This document shows positions 9,439 through 19,439 of a stretch of 64,000 nucleotides of DNA, one piece after another. Position 1 is the first letter of the stretch. Each line of letters opens with the position of its first letter. Below the pieces are notes generated by a model, which was given only the letters and a program-made list of their open reading frames with translations, made no database searches and was not told where the DNA came from. This stretch comes from Nitrosococcus watsonii C-113 (GTDB lineage: Bacteria; Pseudomonadota; Gammaproteobacteria; Nitrosococcales; Nitrosococcaceae): NCBI RefSeq assembly GCF_000143085.1, contig NC_014315.1, positions 496,001 to 560,000 of the forward strand, given 5' to 3'. Made by a program: the position numbers and the translations under genes.

Positions 9439-10302
9439 TTGGCCACGGCTTATCTCAATGGTGAGTTTTTGCCTTTAGGGCAGGCGAAGGTTTCCGTTTT
9501 GGATCGGGGATTTTTGTTTGGCGATGGAGTCTATGAGGTGATCCCGGTTTATGGTGGGCACTTTTTCCGCTTGGCCTTACACCTGCAACGCCTTGCACAA
9601 AGCCTTGAAGCTGTTCGTTTAGAAAATCCCTTCTCGGAAAATCAATGGCAGAACATGCTCCAAGAATTAGTCGAGCGTAATGAGAGTGTAGATCAAACTG
9701 TTTACCTGCAAGTGACCCGAGGGGCTGCCATTCGAAATCATGCCTTTCCTGATCGGGTTGAGCCCACGGTTTTTGCCATGAGCAGCCCCCTCGAGCCGCT
9801 ATCGGCGGAGCTACGGATAAAAGGAGTTAGCGCCGTGACGCGAGAGGATATTCGTTGGAAGTGCTGTCACATCAAGTCCATTGCTTTGTTGGCTAATGTC
9901 TTATTACGCCAGGAAGCAATTGACGCAGGAGCACAAGAAGCAATTTTGCTGCACGAGGAACAGCTAACCGAAGGGGCGGCCAGCAATGTGTTCATCGTTC
10001 GCGAAGGCGTACTGGTTACCCCCCCTAAAGGTTCATTTTTATTATCCGGGATTACCCGGGATCTGATACTGGAACTAGCGAAAGAAAACGGAATTCCTTG
10101 CCAGGAGCGGGCAATTCTTGCCCAGGAATTGACTCAGGCGGACGAGATTTGGTTAACCAGTTCCACCCGGGAAATTATCCCCGTAACCCGGATCGATGGA
10201 ATCCGGATCGGCAATGGCGCGCCCGGTCTCCTATGGCAGCGAATGGATAAGCTGTATCAAGCCTACAAGATGAAGGTGCGAGCGGGTCTTTGCGAGAATT
10301 AA
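9439..10302 (+). CDS. dat: D-amino acid aminotransferase (class IV PLP fold)
   Basis: The protein has the class IV aminotransferase signature: YLNGEFLPL..AKVSVLDRGFLFGDGVYEVIPVYGG at the N-terminus, the PLP lysine in CCHIKSIALLANVL, and EGAASNVFIV / LLSGITRDLIL phosphate-binding segments. Dat interconverts D-alanine and D-glutamate via 2-oxo acids, matching the dacA neighbourhood. The start is uncertain. The only in-frame ATG (9400) lies inside dacA and adds unrelated residues. The TTG at 9439 fits the family N-terminus best, with TTG 9421 and CTG 9436 as alternatives. lipB starts 5 nt after the stop. Confidence 0.88.
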   Translation: MATAYLNGEFLPLGQAKVSVLDRGFLFGDGVYEVIPVYGGHFFRLALHLQRLAQSLEAVRLENPFSENQWQNMLQELVERNESVDQTVYLQVTRGAAIRNHAFPDRVEPTVFAMSSPLEPLSAELRIKGVSAVTREDIRWKCCHIKSIALLANVLLRQEAIDAGAQEAILLHEEQLTEGAASNVFIVREGVLVTPPKGSFLLSGITRDLILELAKENGIPCQERAILAQELTQADEIWLTSSTREIIPVTRIDGIRIGNGAPGLLWQRMDKLYQAYKMKVRAGLCEN

Positions 10303-10306
10303 AGCC

Positions 10307-10981
10307 ATGAATAAGAAGATCCCAGTGGGCGTTGATACGCTGCGGATACGAAACCTTGGCCTTCATGATTACAATACCGTATGGCAGGCGATGCGGGATT
10401 TTACCGCTCGTCGCGACAATGCCACCGTGGATGAATTGTGGTGGGTGGAACATCCCCCGGTTTTTACCCTAGGGTTAAATGGCCAAGAGTGCCATTTGCG
10501 GGATGTAGGTGGCATTCCTGTAGTGCGCTGTGATCGGGGGGGGCAGGTCACCTATCATGGGCCAGGGCAAAGCATCGTTTATATTTTGGTTGATCTGCGC
10601 CGCCGGGCTTTGGGGGTGCGGCAATTAGTGGATGCGTTAGAATTATCCGTAGTGGATTTGCTACAATCCTATGAAATCGAGGCAGAACGCCGGGCAAAGG
10701 CTCCAGGCGTGTATGTTCAAGGCGGGAAGATTGCCTCCCTGGGCCTGCGGGTGCGGGGAGGTTGCTGCTATCATGGGCTAAGTTTAAATGTGGCTATGGA
10801 TTTGTCGCCCTTCTATCGTATTGATCCGTGCGGCTATTCAGGCATGGAAGTTATTGACCTCAAACGTTTAGGTAAGGTGCTTCCACTGGCGGTTGTTCAA
10901 CAGAATTTATCTCGCTATCTGATGCGGCGGTTGGGATATTTAGCCCCGTTCTATGAAGAAGAAAACAGGATGATTAAATGA
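10307..10981 (+). CDS. lipB: Lipoyl(octanoyl) transferase
   Basis: This 224-residue LipB has the conserved [12 protein letters not shown] substrate loop and the Cys/Lys dyad, Lys141 (GGKIASLG) and Cys175 (DPCGYSGM). It moves octanoate from acyl carrier protein to apo-lipoyl domains, forming an acyl-enzyme thioester. It sits 5 nt after dat and overlaps lipA by 4 nt (ATGA), so lipB-lipA are translationally coupled. The small ybeD/DUF493 gene that commonly precedes lipB in gammaproteobacteria is absent. Confidence 0.96.
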   Translation: MNKKIPVGVDTLRIRNLGLHDYNTVWQAMRDFTARRDNATVDELWWVEHPPVFTLGLNGQECHLRDVGGIPVVRCDRGGQVTYHGPGQSIVYILVDLRRRALGVRQLVDALELSVVDLLQSYEIEAERRAKAPGVYVQGGKIASLGLRVRGGCCYHGLSLNVAMDLSPFYRIDPCGYSGMEVIDLKRLGKVLPLAVVQQNLSRYLMRRLGYLAPFYEEENRMIK

Positions 10982-11952
10982 GCCAAAAAACCCCATCTCC
11001 ACCTGGTGAATTAAAGCGGGATATCCGGGCTTTGAAGGGGGCCTCTAAAGTTGCTCGAATTCCGGTGAAGGTTGAACCTACCACGGAGCGTCAACGTAAG
11101 CCCCACTGGATTCGTGCTAAGGCGCCCATAGGTCCCGAGGTATTACGGCTTAAGGGATTGTTGCGCGAGCATCGATTGCATACGGTTTGTGAAGAGGCCG
11201 CTTGCCCTAATCTTGGTGAGTGTTTTGGGCACGGTACGGCGACTTTTCTTATCATGGGTAATATTTGTACCCGCCGTTGTCCTTTTTGCGATGTTGCCCA
11301 TGGACGGCCAGATCCTTTGGATACTGAGGAGCCTATGCATTTAGCCCAGGCTATTGGGGCGATGGGGCTCCGCCACGTAGTGGTGACCTCGGTTGATCGG
11401 GACGATTTACGCGATGGTGGCGCGACTCATTTTGTGCGCTGTATTCAGGCAATTCGTGCTCAGTCGCCCCGGACCTGTATCGAGGTTTTGGTGCCGGATT
11501 TCCGAGGACGCATGGATCGGGCATTGGAGGCATTGGTGGCTGGGCCGCCTGATATTTTTAACCATAATTTGGAGACAGTGCCTCGTCTCTACAAGGCGGT
11601 TCGTCCTGGCGCGGATTATCTGTGGTCGTTGCGTTTATTGGCGCGTTTTAAGGAGGAGCATCCAGCAGTTCCCACTAAATCCGGTTTGATGCTGGGTTTA
11701 GGAGAAGAGTTAGCGGAAGTGGAACAGGTGATGAAAGATCTTCGTGCTCATGGCTGCGATATGCTGACTTTAGGGCAATACTTACAACCTAGTCTTTATC
11801 ATCTGCCGGTGCGGCGTTTTGTGACTCCGGAGGAGTTTGATGGGTTAGGGGATAAAGCACGGGAGATGGGTTTTACCCATGTTGCCAGTGGCCCCATGGT
11901 ACGTTCCTCCTATCATGCCGATCGCCAGGCTGCCGGCGAATCCGTCGCTTAG
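10978..11952 (+). CDS. lipA: Lipoyl synthase (radical SAM)
   Basis: The 324-residue protein carries both iron-sulfur sites of LipA: the auxiliary cluster C-x4-C-x5-C (Cys71, 76, 82) and the radical SAM C-x3-C-x2-C (Cys97, 101, 104). It inserts two sulfur atoms into the octanoyl chain bound to lipoyl domains of pyruvate and 2-oxoglutarate dehydrogenases and the glycine cleavage H protein. The auxiliary cluster is the consumed sulfur source. It works directly after LipB, whose stop it overlaps. The C-terminal [10 protein letters not shown] motif, which supplies a Ser ligand to the auxiliary cluster, is present. Confidence 0.97.
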   Translation: MSQKTPSPPGELKRDIRALKGASKVARIPVKVEPTTERQRKPHWIRAKAPIGPEVLRLKGLLREHRLHTVCEEAACPNLGECFGHGTATFLIMGNICTRRCPFCDVAHGRPDPLDTEEPMHLAQAIGAMGLRHVVVTSVDRDDLRDGGATHFVRCIQAIRAQSPRTCIEVLVPDFRGRMDRALEALVAGPPDIFNHNLETVPRLYKAVRPGADYLWSLRLLARFKEEHPAVPTKSGLMLGLGEELAEVEQVMKDLRAHGCDMLTLGQYLQPSLYHLPVRRFVTPEEFDGLGDKAREMGFTHVASGPMVRSSYHADRQAAGESVA

Positions 11953-12118
11953 CGTTTTTTGCTATCATATATAAAGTATCCTAGCCTTGTATGGGGAGGA
12001 GGGGATTCGTGCTTTTGTCTGTTTTAGTGGATATGGCAAGAGAGTTGTTCTAAACAAATTTACAATAACGGTGTTTAGGGTGTAGACACTACGAATGCTT
12101 CCAAGTGAGGAGGTCCAC

Positions 12119-13279
12119 ATGAGTGAATATTTACCCGGTCTTGAAGGAGTTCCCGCGACTCAGTCCAATATCTCGGATGTGGATGGTGAACGTGGTATTT
12201 TATCTTATCGGGGTTATCCCATTGAAGATTTAGCTGAACGCAGCACCTTTGAAGAGACCACCTTGCTATTGTTGGACGGTGAATTGCCAACAGCTCGGCG
12301 TCTTGAAGAATTTACCCAGGAACTACGTCAGAATTATCGGGTAAAATATAATATTCGAACCCTGATGACCGCGTTGCCGAGCACGGGGTCTCCCATGGAA
12401 ATGCTCCAGGCGGGTGTTTCTGCGCTGGGGATGTTTTATCCGGGTAATGAATGCTTGACTGACTCCGATTCGTGTACTGATCGTGACTACGTTGATAATA
12501 TGACGGTCAAGATTATTGCCCGCATGCCTGCTCTAGTTGCTATGTGGGAGCATATCCGTAATGGTTATGATCCCATTCCTCCTCGCCCTGATCTGCCCAT
12601 TGCCGATAATTTATTGTATATGTTTTATGGCGAGGAACCGGACCCACTCTTGGCAAAGATCATGGACACCTGCCTGATACTCCACGCCGAGCATACTACC
12701 AATGCTTCTACGTTTGCCACACTAGTGACGGCCTCCACCTTGGCTAGCCCCTACGCAGTAATTTCAGGTGCAATTGGCACCTTATCAGGGCCTTTGCATG
12801 GGGGCGCTAATGAACGTGTGGTTGAGATGCTGCGGGAGATCGGCCGGCCGGAAAATGTAAAAACATGGCTTGATAAGCAATTGGACCGCAAGCAAAAAAT
12901 CTGGGGTTTTGGGCACCGGGTTTATAAAGTTAAAGACCCACGGGCTAAGATCTTGCAGAAATTGATGGAACGACTGCCAGCCGAACGGGGAGGGCAGCTC
13001 AGCCCGTTATTTGAAACAGCCATCGCCTTGGAAGAAGCCGCCACGGAGCGATTGGGGCACAAGGGCATTTATGCCAATGTGGATTTTTATTCAGGTATCC
13101 TTTATATGGAATTAGGAATACCCATCGACCAGTTTACACCCTTATTTGCTGTCTCTCGCTCTGCTGGCTGGCTGGCTCATTGGCACGAGCAGCTTTCTGA
13201 TAATCGTATTTTCCGTCCTACTCAAGTGTATGTTGGTGAGCCTCTGCGGCGGTATGTTCCGTTGAAGGAGCGTAGCTAG
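12119..13279 (+). CDS. gltA: Citrate synthase
   Basis: The 386-residue enzyme shows the citrate synthase motifs LHAEHTTNASTFA (first catalytic His), GPLHGGANERV (second His) and GFGHRVYKVKDPRA with the later Asp. It condenses acetyl-CoA and oxaloacetate. Its length and sequence fit the short, dimeric-type enzymes found in Gram-positives and many autotrophs rather than the roughly 430-residue NADH-inhibited hexameric GltA. The start at 12119 is set by a GAGGAGG site 6 nt before the ATG; an upstream ATG at 12095 lacks this. It appears monocistronic, with its own promoter in the 166-bp gap after lipA. Confidence 0.94.
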   Translation: MSEYLPGLEGVPATQSNISDVDGERGILSYRGYPIEDLAERSTFEETTLLLLDGELPTARRLEEFTQELRQNYRVKYNIRTLMTALPSTGSPMEMLQAGVSALGMFYPGNECLTDSDSCTDRDYVDNMTVKIIARMPALVAMWEHIRNGYDPIPPRPDLPIADNLLYMFYGEEPDPLLAKIMDTCLILHAEHTTNASTFATLVTASTLASPYAVISGAIGTLSGPLHGGANERVVEMLREIGRPENVKTWLDKQLDRKQKIWGFGHRVYKVKDPRAKILQKLMERLPAERGGQLSPLFETAIALEEAATERLGHKGIYANVDFYSGILYMELGIPIDQFTPLFAVSRSAGWLAHWHEQLSDNRIFRPTQVYVGEPLRRYVPLKERS

Positions 13280-13375
13280 CTGAGTTTCTGGCAGGGCGGT
13301 ATTATTGATTTCTGTCCTAGGGCAAAAGATTTCCCTATTAGTCCGGCTCGCTAGGCGCAGGTTATCCAAGCTGAT

Positions 13376-14389
13376 TTAGCTCCGAGGCAGTTTACTAGGG
13401 GCGCCGGCTTGTTCTTGGACTAACAGGGGCACTAAATAGCCGGGCAGGCGGGCCCGCAGGGTTCGATGCAGACGCTGGGCGCTCATGAGATCCACTTCAA
13501 AATGCGCTGCCCCTTGGACTTTGTCTAACAGATGGAGGTAATAGGGGAGTACCCCTGCATCGAACAAGCCTTCGCTCAAATCACTCAGGGCGCCGACTTT
13601 ATCATTAATCCCCCGCAACAGCACGGTCTGATTGAAGAGTCGGCACCCTACATGGGAAAGGTCGTTAAGCGCAGCGGCTACCCTGTCGTCAAGTTCGTTA
13701 ACATGATTAGCATGGATAACCACTACTTTCTGGAGGGAAGTCTCTTCAAGCCACTGGAGCAAATGGTTGTCTACCCGTTCTGGTAATACCACGGGTAGGC
13801 GAGTGTGAATACGTAGCCGCTTAACATGGGAAATAGTGGCTAGCGTTTGGGCCAGCTCGGCTAGGCGGTTATCAGCGAGGGTTAAGGGATCACCGCCGCT
13901 CAAAATGACCTCCCGAATGCTCTGGTTCTGGGCAATATATTGCAGTGCTCGCTTCCAATGTTCTTGGGCCGGATTATGGTCTCCGTAAGGGAAATGACGG
14001 CGAAAGCAATAACGGCAGTGGATGGCACAGGCGCCTGTGGCGACTAAAAGTACTCTTCCAGTATATTTCTGGAGAACGCCCGGCGCAGGCATCGCCGCCA
14101 AATCCCCTACAGGATCAGTGTTAAAACCGGGTGAAATTTGATCTTCAGCGTGTAAAGGAAAGACTTGCCGGAACAGGGGATCGTTAGGATCGCCTTTTTT
14201 CATACGGGCGATGTAACTTCGGGGCACCCGCAGGGGAAATTGCCGGCGAGTAGTCTCGCTGGCAATTTGGGGGTGGGTATCCAAGCCCGTTAGTACAAGT
14301 AGTTCTTGGGGGTTGCGCACAGCCTGGGAGAGTGCTGTTTGCCAAACGGGTTTCTGCAGAAGATGGGATGATTGCGTTATCATAGCCAA
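13376..14389 (-). CDS. epmB: EF-P (R)-beta-lysylation protein, lysine 2,3-aminomutase
   Basis: A 337-residue radical SAM protein of the KamA family. The cluster motif is CAIHCRYCF (Cys121, 125, 128), followed by ILSGGDPL and a PLP-binding C-terminal region. It isomerises (S)-alpha-lysine to (R)-beta-lysine, which EpmA then attaches to elongation factor P. The gene is divergent from efp with only 26 nt between start codons. It lacks the extended N- and C-terminal regions of clostridial KamA, as is typical of EpmB. Confidence 0.95.
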   Translation of the reverse strand: MAMITQSSHLLQKPVWQTALSQAVRNPQELLVLTGLDTHPQIASETTRRQFPLRVPRSYIARMKKGDPNDPLFRQVFPLHAEDQISPGFNTDPVGDLAAMPAPGVLQKYTGRVLLVATGACAIHCRYCFRRHFPYGDHNPAQEHWKRALQYIAQNQSIREVILSGGDPLTLADNRLAELAQTLATISHVKRLRIHTRLPVVLPERVDNHLLQWLEETSLQKVVVIHANHVNELDDRVAAALNDLSHVGCRLFNQTVLLRGINDKVGALSDLSEGLFDAGVLPYYLHLLDKVQGAAHFEVDLMSAQRLHRTLRARLPGYLVPLLVQEQAGAPSKLPRS

Positions 14390-14415
14390 TTTTTTGTAAT
14401 CAGAGGGAGGCCCAC

Positions 14416-14985
14416 ATGGCAGGCTATAGTACCAGCGAATTTAAATCCGGTCTCAAGGTAATGATGGATGGAGATCCCTATACCATCATGGAAAATGAAT
14501 TTGTTAAGCCCGGTAAGGGGCAAGCTTTCAATCGGGTAAAGCTGCGCAATTTGAAAACTGGCCGGGTGATTGACCGCACCTTTAAATCCGGTGATTCCTT
14601 GGAAGCGGCGGATGTAATCGAGACCCAATTACAGTACCTTTATTCAGATGGCGAGTTTTGGCATCTTATGTCGCCAGAAACTTATGAGCAGTATTCAGCC
14701 GATACCGCCGCTGTTGGAGATTCGACCAAGTGGCTTAAGGAGCAAGATACTTGTACCGTTACTCTGTGGAATGGGGCCCCCCTTTTAGTATCACCGCCTA
14801 ATTTCGTCACCCTTAAGGTGACCGAAACCGATCCAGGCATTCGTGGTGATACCTCGGGGGGGGGTAGCAAGCCAGCTACCTTAGAGACGGGTGCGGTGGT
14901 TCGGGTTCCTTTATTCATTGATGTAGATGAGGTGCTTAAGATCGATACCCGCACTGGCGAGTATGTGGAACGAGCCAAGGAATGA
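14416..14985 (+). CDS. efp: Elongation factor P
   Basis: A 189-residue EF-P with the three beta-barrel layout (KOW-like domain I, then two OB domains). The modification-site loop reads VKPGKGQAF with Lys34, the residue beta-lysylated in E. coli, and the rest of domain I matches beta-lysylated EF-Ps. EF-P binds between ribosomal P and E sites and relieves stalling at polyproline. A GAGGGAGG site precedes the ATG. It is flanked by both modification enzymes, epmB and epmA. Confidence 0.97.
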   Translation: MAGYSTSEFKSGLKVMMDGDPYTIMENEFVKPGKGQAFNRVKLRNLKTGRVIDRTFKSGDSLEAADVIETQLQYLYSDGEFWHLMSPETYEQYSADTAAVGDSTKWLKEQDTCTVTLWNGAPLLVSPPNFVTLKVTETDPGIRGDTSGGGSKPATLETGAVVRVPLFIDVDEVLKIDTRTGEYVERAKE

Positions 14986-15034
14986 GTGGGAAACATTGCT
15001 TTCTGGCTGTTATTCTTCGGTATTGTTGGCCAAC

Positions 15035-16033
15035 ATGGTTAAAACAGAGGTGCCCTGGCGTCCCCGGGTCGATAAAAAGGTATTGGAGGCTAGAGCTCGC
15101 CTTCTGGCTAACATTCGCCATTTCTTCGCGCGACGTGGAGTCTTAGAAGTAGAAACCCCCATACTTTCCACCGCGGCAGCAACCGCTCCTCACCTTCATA
15201 GTCTGGTGACCGCCTATCAGGGGCCTCAGGCCCCTAAAGAAGGCCAGCAGCTTTTTTTGCAGACTTCCCCCGAACATGCCATGAAACGTCTGTTGGCGGC
15301 AGGGAGTGGTCCAATTTACCAGGTTGCGCGGGTTTTTCGCAATGGGGAGAACGGGCGGCGGCACAATCCCGAATTTACCCTGCTGGAGTGGTATCGGCCC
15401 GGCTTTGACCACTTAGCCCTGATGGCAGAAGTGGATAGTTTGCTATCCTTGCTTTTGGGAACCCCCGTGGGAGAACGTCTTAGTTATAGGGAAGTTTTTC
15501 ACCGCTATTTAGAGATAGATGTTTTTACCGCCAGTGATAAGACTTTGGCCCGGCTTGCAAATGCGCAAGGTTTTCGAGATGGGGTGGCCCGTGGAGGGCA
15601 AGCGCGACAAATTTATCTGGATTTTTTGCTAGCTACCATTATTGAACCCCGGCTGGGAGGGGAGCGGCCCTGTTTTATTTACGACTATCCTGCCTCCGAA
15701 GCCCAATTGGCCCGCATTCGTCCCCCATCGGAGAGTTGTCCTAGACCTTTGGCTGAGCGCTTTGAGGTTTACCTCAAAGGCATGGAGTTGGCTAATGGTT
15801 ACCATGAGCTGTGTGATGCAGTGGAACAACGGCAACGTTTTGAAGCAGATCTAATCCAACGGAGGAGAAGAGGACTTTCGGAAGTCCCCCTAGATGAGTT
15901 TTTGTTGGCTGCCTTGGAGCAGGGACTGCCAGAGTGTGCCGGGGTGGCGCTAGGGGTAGATCGGCTGCTCATGCTGCAGCTAAACAGTGCCCGTATTGAG
16001 GAAGTTTTGGCATTTCCTCTTATGCGGATTTAA
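15035..16033 (+). CDS. epmA: EF-P-(R)-beta-lysine ligase (GenX/PoxA/YjeA)
   Basis: This 332-residue class II tRNA-synthetase-like protein matches the lysyl-tRNA synthetase catalytic core without its anticodon-binding domain: EVETPILS (motif 1), FLQTSPEHAMKRLLAAG and RVFRNGENGRRHNPEFTLLEWYR (motif 2), and GVALGVDRLLML (motif 3). It activates beta-lysine and ligates it to EF-P Lys34. I chose the ATG at 15035 because upstream in-frame residues run through the efp 3' end and are not family-like. It lies 49 nt downstream of efp and ends at a clear terminator. Confidence 0.94.
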   Translation: MVKTEVPWRPRVDKKVLEARARLLANIRHFFARRGVLEVETPILSTAAATAPHLHSLVTAYQGPQAPKEGQQLFLQTSPEHAMKRLLAAGSGPIYQVARVFRNGENGRRHNPEFTLLEWYRPGFDHLALMAEVDSLLSLLLGTPVGERLSYREVFHRYLEIDVFTASDKTLARLANAQGFRDGVARGGQARQIYLDFLLATIIEPRLGGERPCFIYDYPASEAQLARIRPPSESCPRPLAERFEVYLKGMELANGYHELCDAVEQRQRFEADLIQRRRRGLSEVPLDEFLLAALEQGLPECAGVALGVDRLLMLQLNSARIEEVLAFPLMRI

Positions 16034-16062
16034 ATTTAGGGTAATATTAGCCTAAATTTTTT
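16032..16062 (+). terminator. Rho-independent terminator after epmA
   Basis: A 9-bp inverted repeat (AAATTTAGG at 16032-16040, complement at 16051-16059) with a 10-nt loop is followed by a short T run. It overlaps the epmA stop codon region. The stem is AT-rich, so efficiency may be modest. Confidence 0.6.
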
Positions 16063-16079
16063 ACCATAGGATTTAAGCC

Positions 16080-16274
16080 ATGAGTATCGAAGTCGGGGGC
16101 CTTTTCGGTTTATTGCTATTGATTGCGGATGTTTGGGCGATTTTGAATATTTTTCAAAGCGGTGCCTCTACGGGCGCAAAAACATTGTGGATCGTATTAG
16201 TGCTTATACTGCCTTTAGTTGGTTTTATCCTTTGGTTTTTGCTGGGCCCGAGGGCATCTTCATTCAAGAGGTAG
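16080..16274 (+). CDS. Small two-helix membrane protein, PLDc_N-like
   Basis: A 64-residue protein with two hydrophobic segments (about residues 8-26 and 36-54) joined by a short FQSGASTGAKTLWI loop, then a basic tail. The pattern of aDVWAIxNIxxS...K.LWIxxVLxLPxxGxIxWxxxGPR matches the phospholipase D-nuclease N-terminal (PLDc_N) family of small inner-membrane proteins. No catalytic HKD motif is present, so it is not itself a phospholipase. Function unknown. It stands alone, convergent with pqqE, just after the epmA terminator. Confidence 0.75.
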   Translation: MSIEVGGLFGLLLLIADVWAILNIFQSGASTGAKTLWIVLVLILPLVGFILWFLLGPRASSFKR

Positions 16275-16285
16275 GGTGGGAGGTA

Positions 16286-17449
16286 TCAGCCGCAGAATTT
16301 TTTAGAATTTCGTGGATGACGGAATATGAGTGGTTTGTTCTTGTTTGCCGGTAAAGGTGTTTGTTGGTGAGCTGCGGTAATAGTGTCTACTACGGTCGGA
16401 TGGTGGGGCGACAGGTCACAGACGGGATCGGTATTACGGGCATCGCCCGTCAATAAATAGGCTTGGCAGCGGCATCCTCCAAAGTCCTTGAAACGCTCGG
16501 GACAGCTTCGGCAAGGTTCCTTCATCCATCCTTGGCCCCGGAATACATTAAAGTCTGGTGATTCATGCCAGATCCACTCAATACTATGGTTTTTTACATT
16601 GGGTAAGGTGAGGCCGGGTAGCTGGCGGGCAGCGTGGCAGGGAAGGGCGGTTCCATCCGGAGCGATGGTGAGAAAAATATTTCCCCAACCATTCATGCAG
16701 GGCTTGGGGCGGTTCTCGTAATAATCCGGCACCACATAATAAATCTTCATTTTCCCCCCCATGCGGGCTTGGTATTGGTGGGCTAGAGCTTCGGCCCGTT
16801 TTAGCTGTTCGCGGGTGGGGAGTAAGCGGTTTCGGTTATGCCAGGCCCAGCCATAATACTGGGTAGTGGCTAATTCCACGTAGTCGGCCTTGAGTTCGAT
16901 GGCAAGATCCAGAATTTCTCCTATCTGGTCGATGTTATAGCGATGGAGAACAAAGCATAGCACCATGGGATAGCCGTGTTTTTTCACGGCCCGGGCCATG
17001 GCCAGTTTATGTTGAAAAACATCCGCGCTGGCAAGTTGGTTATTGAGGTTTTCGGAAGCAGCCTGGAAACTAATCTGGATATGGTCAAGACGAGCAGTTT
17101 TAAAAGCCGCAATCCGGTCTTCGTCCATGCCAACGCCAGAGGTAATGAGATTAGTGTAATAACCAAGTTTACGGGCTTCGGTGATGAGTACTTCTAGATC
17201 ACGCCGCGCTAGAGGTTCGCCACCAGAAAATCCTAGCTGAGCGGCTCCCATGGCCCGGGCCTCGTGAAATACCCGCAACCAATCTTCAGTAGAGAGTTCG
17301 TACTTGTGTTTAGCAAAGTCTAAGGGATTAGAACAGTAAGGACATTGCAGAGGGCAGGCGTAGGTGAGTCCCGCTAGCAGCCATAGAGGCTGTGTTCTTG
17401 TATTGTCATTAAAACGATTAATTTTCGGTGGAGAGCCAGCCATTACCAT
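16286..17449 (-). CDS. pqqE: PqqA peptide cyclase (radical SAM)
   Basis: The 387-residue protein has the N-terminal radical SAM motif CPLQCPYCS (Cys32, 36, 39) and a C-terminal SPASM region with multiple Cys ([23 protein letters not shown]) binding auxiliary clusters. PqqE makes the carbon-carbon bond between the Glu and Tyr side chains of PqqA, the first step of pyrroloquinoline quinone synthesis. It overlaps pqqD by 32 nt, consistent with the known need for PqqD as peptide chaperone. It is the last gene of the minus-strand pqqABCDE unit. Confidence 0.96.
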   Translation of the reverse strand: MVMAGSPPKINRFNDNTRTQPLWLLAGLTYACPLQCPYCSNPLDFAKHKYELSTEDWLRVFHEARAMGAAQLGFSGGEPLARRDLEVLITEARKLGYYTNLITSGVGMDEDRIAAFKTARLDHIQISFQAASENLNNQLASADVFQHKLAMARAVKKHGYPMVLCFVLHRYNIDQIGEILDLAIELKADYVELATTQYYGWAWHNRNRLLPTREQLKRAEALAHQYQARMGGKMKIYYVVPDYYENRPKPCMNGWGNIFLTIAPDGTALPCHAARQLPGLTLPNVKNHSIEWIWHESPDFNVFRGQGWMKEPCRSCPERFKDFGGCRCQAYLLTGDARNTDPVCDLSPHHPTVVDTITAAHQQTPLPANKNKPLIFRHPRNSKKFCG

Positions 17450-17687
17450 AAGCAGTCTCTAAAAATTCGCGCACATCATTTGCTAAGTTTGCTTGCGGGT
17501 ATTGTTCCTGTAGCAACGCAATAATAGCGTTGATGCTTAGCTTGCCGTTGCAATGTTTGAGTATTTCCCCGGCGCTGAGGTTCAGTTTAATCATGCCTTC
17601 TGGATAGAGGAGAACATAACAATCCTGTGCCTCTTCCCATTGGAAGCGGTAGGGAGGTGCGATGGTAGGGATGTCGTTATCATGCAT
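17418..17687 (-). CDS. pqqD: PQQ synthesis protein D, PqqA-binding chaperone
   Basis: An 89-residue RiPP recognition element protein of the PqqD family: [26 protein letters not shown] (winged-helix beta strands) followed by [10 protein letters not shown] helix regions. PqqD binds the PqqA precursor peptide and presents it to PqqE. It starts 9 nt after pqqC and its 3' end overlaps pqqE by 32 nt, so the three proteins are probably made in a coupled fashion. Confidence 0.95.
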   Translation of the reverse strand: MHDNDIPTIAPPYRFQWEEAQDCYVLLYPEGMIKLNLSAGEILKHCNGKLSINAIIALLQEQYPQANLANDVREFLETAYGNGWLSTEN

Positions 17688-17696
17688 GGATCTAGG

Positions 17697-18419
17697 TTAA
17701 AACTCCGTGTGATAGGGAGGACGATTTTCAATGTACGCCATCCAGAGGGCATCCAGCAGAGTCCATAGTACATCCAGCTTAAACTGTAAGATGGCTAGTG
17801 CCCGTTCCTGTTGGGCGCGGCTTTGAAAGTAATCTAGGGTCGTTTCTAGGCCGTGTCGGACATCCCGCCGGGCCTCGCTGAGACGCTTGCGAAAATAATG
17901 GTAGCCTTTCGCTTTAATCCAGGGGTAATAGCGGGGCCAGTTGTCTAATCGTTGTTGATGGAGGGAAGGGGCAAATAGCTCCGTAAGAGAAGAGCAGACG
18001 GCTTCCTGCCAGGTAGCGTGGCGGGCAAAGTTGACATAAGCGTCAACGGCAAAGCGTACTCCGGGCAGAACTTGCCGCTGGGATTCCAGCGTTTCCCGGC
18101 TTAAGCCCACGGCATCGCCTAGCTGAAGCCAGGCTTCGATGCCTCCTACGTCTTCGCCATAACCATCATGATCCAGAATTCGCTGTACCCATTGGCGCCG
18201 CACTGATCGCTGGGAGCAATTGGCCAGGATGGCAGCATCCTTGAGAGGGATGCAGGTATGGTAATAAAAGCGGTTGGCTACCCATCCTTGAACCTGATAC
18301 TGGTTCAGCTTGCCGCTATTCATTAATACCTGGAAGGGGTGGTGAATGTGGTAGAAGCATTCTTTTTCCCGCAGCTTCTGCTCGAATTCCTCGCGGCTCC
18401 AGGGGGGTTGTTCCGTCAC
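17697..18419 (-). CDS. pqqC: Pyrroloquinoline-quinone synthase
   Basis: The 240-residue all-helical protein matches Pqq[21 protein letters not shown] at the N-terminus, [21 protein letters not shown], and a [24 protein letters not shown] segment. This cofactorless oxidase carries out the final eight-electron oxidation and ring closure to PQQ. The active-site His and Tyr/Arg-rich segments are present. It sits 17 nt after pqqB. Confidence 0.96.
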   Translation of the reverse strand: MTEQPPWSREEFEQKLREKECFYHIHHPFQVLMNSGKLNQYQVQGWVANRFYYHTCIPLKDAAILANCSQRSVRRQWVQRILDHDGYGEDVGGIEAWLQLGDAVGLSRETLESQRQVLPGVRFAVDAYVNFARHATWQEAVCSSLTELFAPSLHQQRLDNWPRYYPWIKAKGYHYFRKRLSEARRDVRHGLETTLDYFQSRAQQERALAILQFKLDVLWTLLDALWMAYIENRPPYHTEF

Positions 18420-18436
18420 GCCTCTCTCCTTTTTAC

Positions 18437-19366
18437 CTAGAGGGTAATTTCCATACCGTCAAAGGCCACTTGGATGCCGGCCGCTTCCAATTGGGTTCGT
18501 TCAGGCGATTTTTCATCGAGGATCGGGTTGGTGTTATTAATATGAATGAGTATCTTCCGGAGATTAGTAAGGGGAGCCAGGACGCTCATCATGCCTCCCG
18601 GGCCAGATTGGGGAAGATGGCCCATCTCGGTGGCGCGTTTCTGGGTAATGCCGGCCTGTTCCATCTCATCCTCGGTCCAAAAAGTGCCATCTATCAGTAG
18701 GCAATCGGCTTTTTCCATCAGAGAGAGGACATGATCTTCGATTTGCCCTAGACCTGGCGCATAAAATAAGTTTTTCTGGGTAGCTGGATCTTCAAGCCGC
18801 AGGCCGATGGTATCTCCTACATGATAATTGTGACGATGGGGGGAGTAAGGGGGCGCTTCGCTGCGCAGGGGCACCGGCGTTAAGCGTAACCCTGCAATGC
18901 CCTCCACCTGAAAGTCCTCGCCTGGAGCATCTCCCTGTGGCAGCCGAATGGGATGCCAGTTTACTGTGCAGTAATGATCCAGCACTTTGAACAGAGGATT
19001 ACCGGTAGTGAGATCCTGATGGACGGATTCAGTGCAGTATACATCTAAAGGCCGGTGATGTTCCCGCAGCATCAGCAGCCCCGTGGTATGATCGATCTGG
19101 CTATCCAGCAGCACAATACCGCGAATGCCAGTATCCCGTAGTGCCCGACCCGGCTGAATAGCAGGAAAATGCTGGAGCTGTCCTAAAATATCCGGGGAGG
19201 TATTAAAAAGTACCCAGTCAGTGCCATTGGTGCTGGCTGCAATCGAGGATTGGGTCCGTGCCTGCCCCTTGAATTTGCCTTTGCGCAGGCGATTGCAGTT
19301 GTGGCAATTGCAGTTCCACTGGGGAAAACCTCCCCCCGCACCTGATCCTAGAACATGGATTAACAT
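18437..19366 (-). CDS. pqqB: PQQ biosynthesis protein B (metallo-beta-lactamase fold)
   Basis: The 309-residue protein begins [19 protein letters not shown] and has the metallo-beta-lactamase-fold pattern with a [10 protein letters not shown] segment and [13 protein letters not shown] metal-site-like region. PqqB acts as an iron-dependent hydroxylase on a Glu-Tyr intermediate. The start at 19366 fits the family; a longer frame to 19489 would read through the pqqA-pqqB stem-loop and into pqqA. It is 73 nt downstream of pqqA, with a strong hairpin in between. Confidence 0.95.
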   Translation of the reverse strand: MLIHVLGSGAGGGFPQWNCNCHNCNRLRKGKFKGQARTQSSIAASTNGTDWVLFNTSPDILGQLQHFPAIQPGRALRDTGIRGIVLLDSQIDHTTGLLMLREHHRPLDVYCTESVHQDLTTGNPLFKVLDHYCTVNWHPIRLPQGDAPGEDFQVEGIAGLRLTPVPLRSEAPPYSPHRHNYHVGDTIGLRLEDPATQKNLFYAPGLGQIEDHVLSLMEKADCLLIDGTFWTEDEMEQAGITQKRATEMGHLPQSGPGGMMSVLAPLTNLRKILIHINNTNPILDEKSPERTQLEAAGIQVAFDGMEITL

Positions 19367-19390
19367 TGCTTTGTTGGTTGAGGAAGCGAA

Positions 19391-19426
19391 AAGTCTCGCT
19401 TGGAATAGGGCTTCCAAGCGAGACTT
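19391..19426 (-). promoter_or_regulatory. Stem-loop between pqqA and pqqB
   Basis: A perfect 15-bp inverted repeat (AAGTCTCGCTTGGAA at 19391-19405, complement at 19412-19426) with a 6-nt loop. On the minus strand it begins 13 nt after the pqqA stop and is followed by CTTTTCGCTT-type sequence rather than a clean T run. That suits a partial terminator or 3' mRNA stabiliser giving excess pqqA transcript over pqqBCDE. Confidence 0.8.
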
Positions 19427-19439
19427 TACTTCTACTTGG

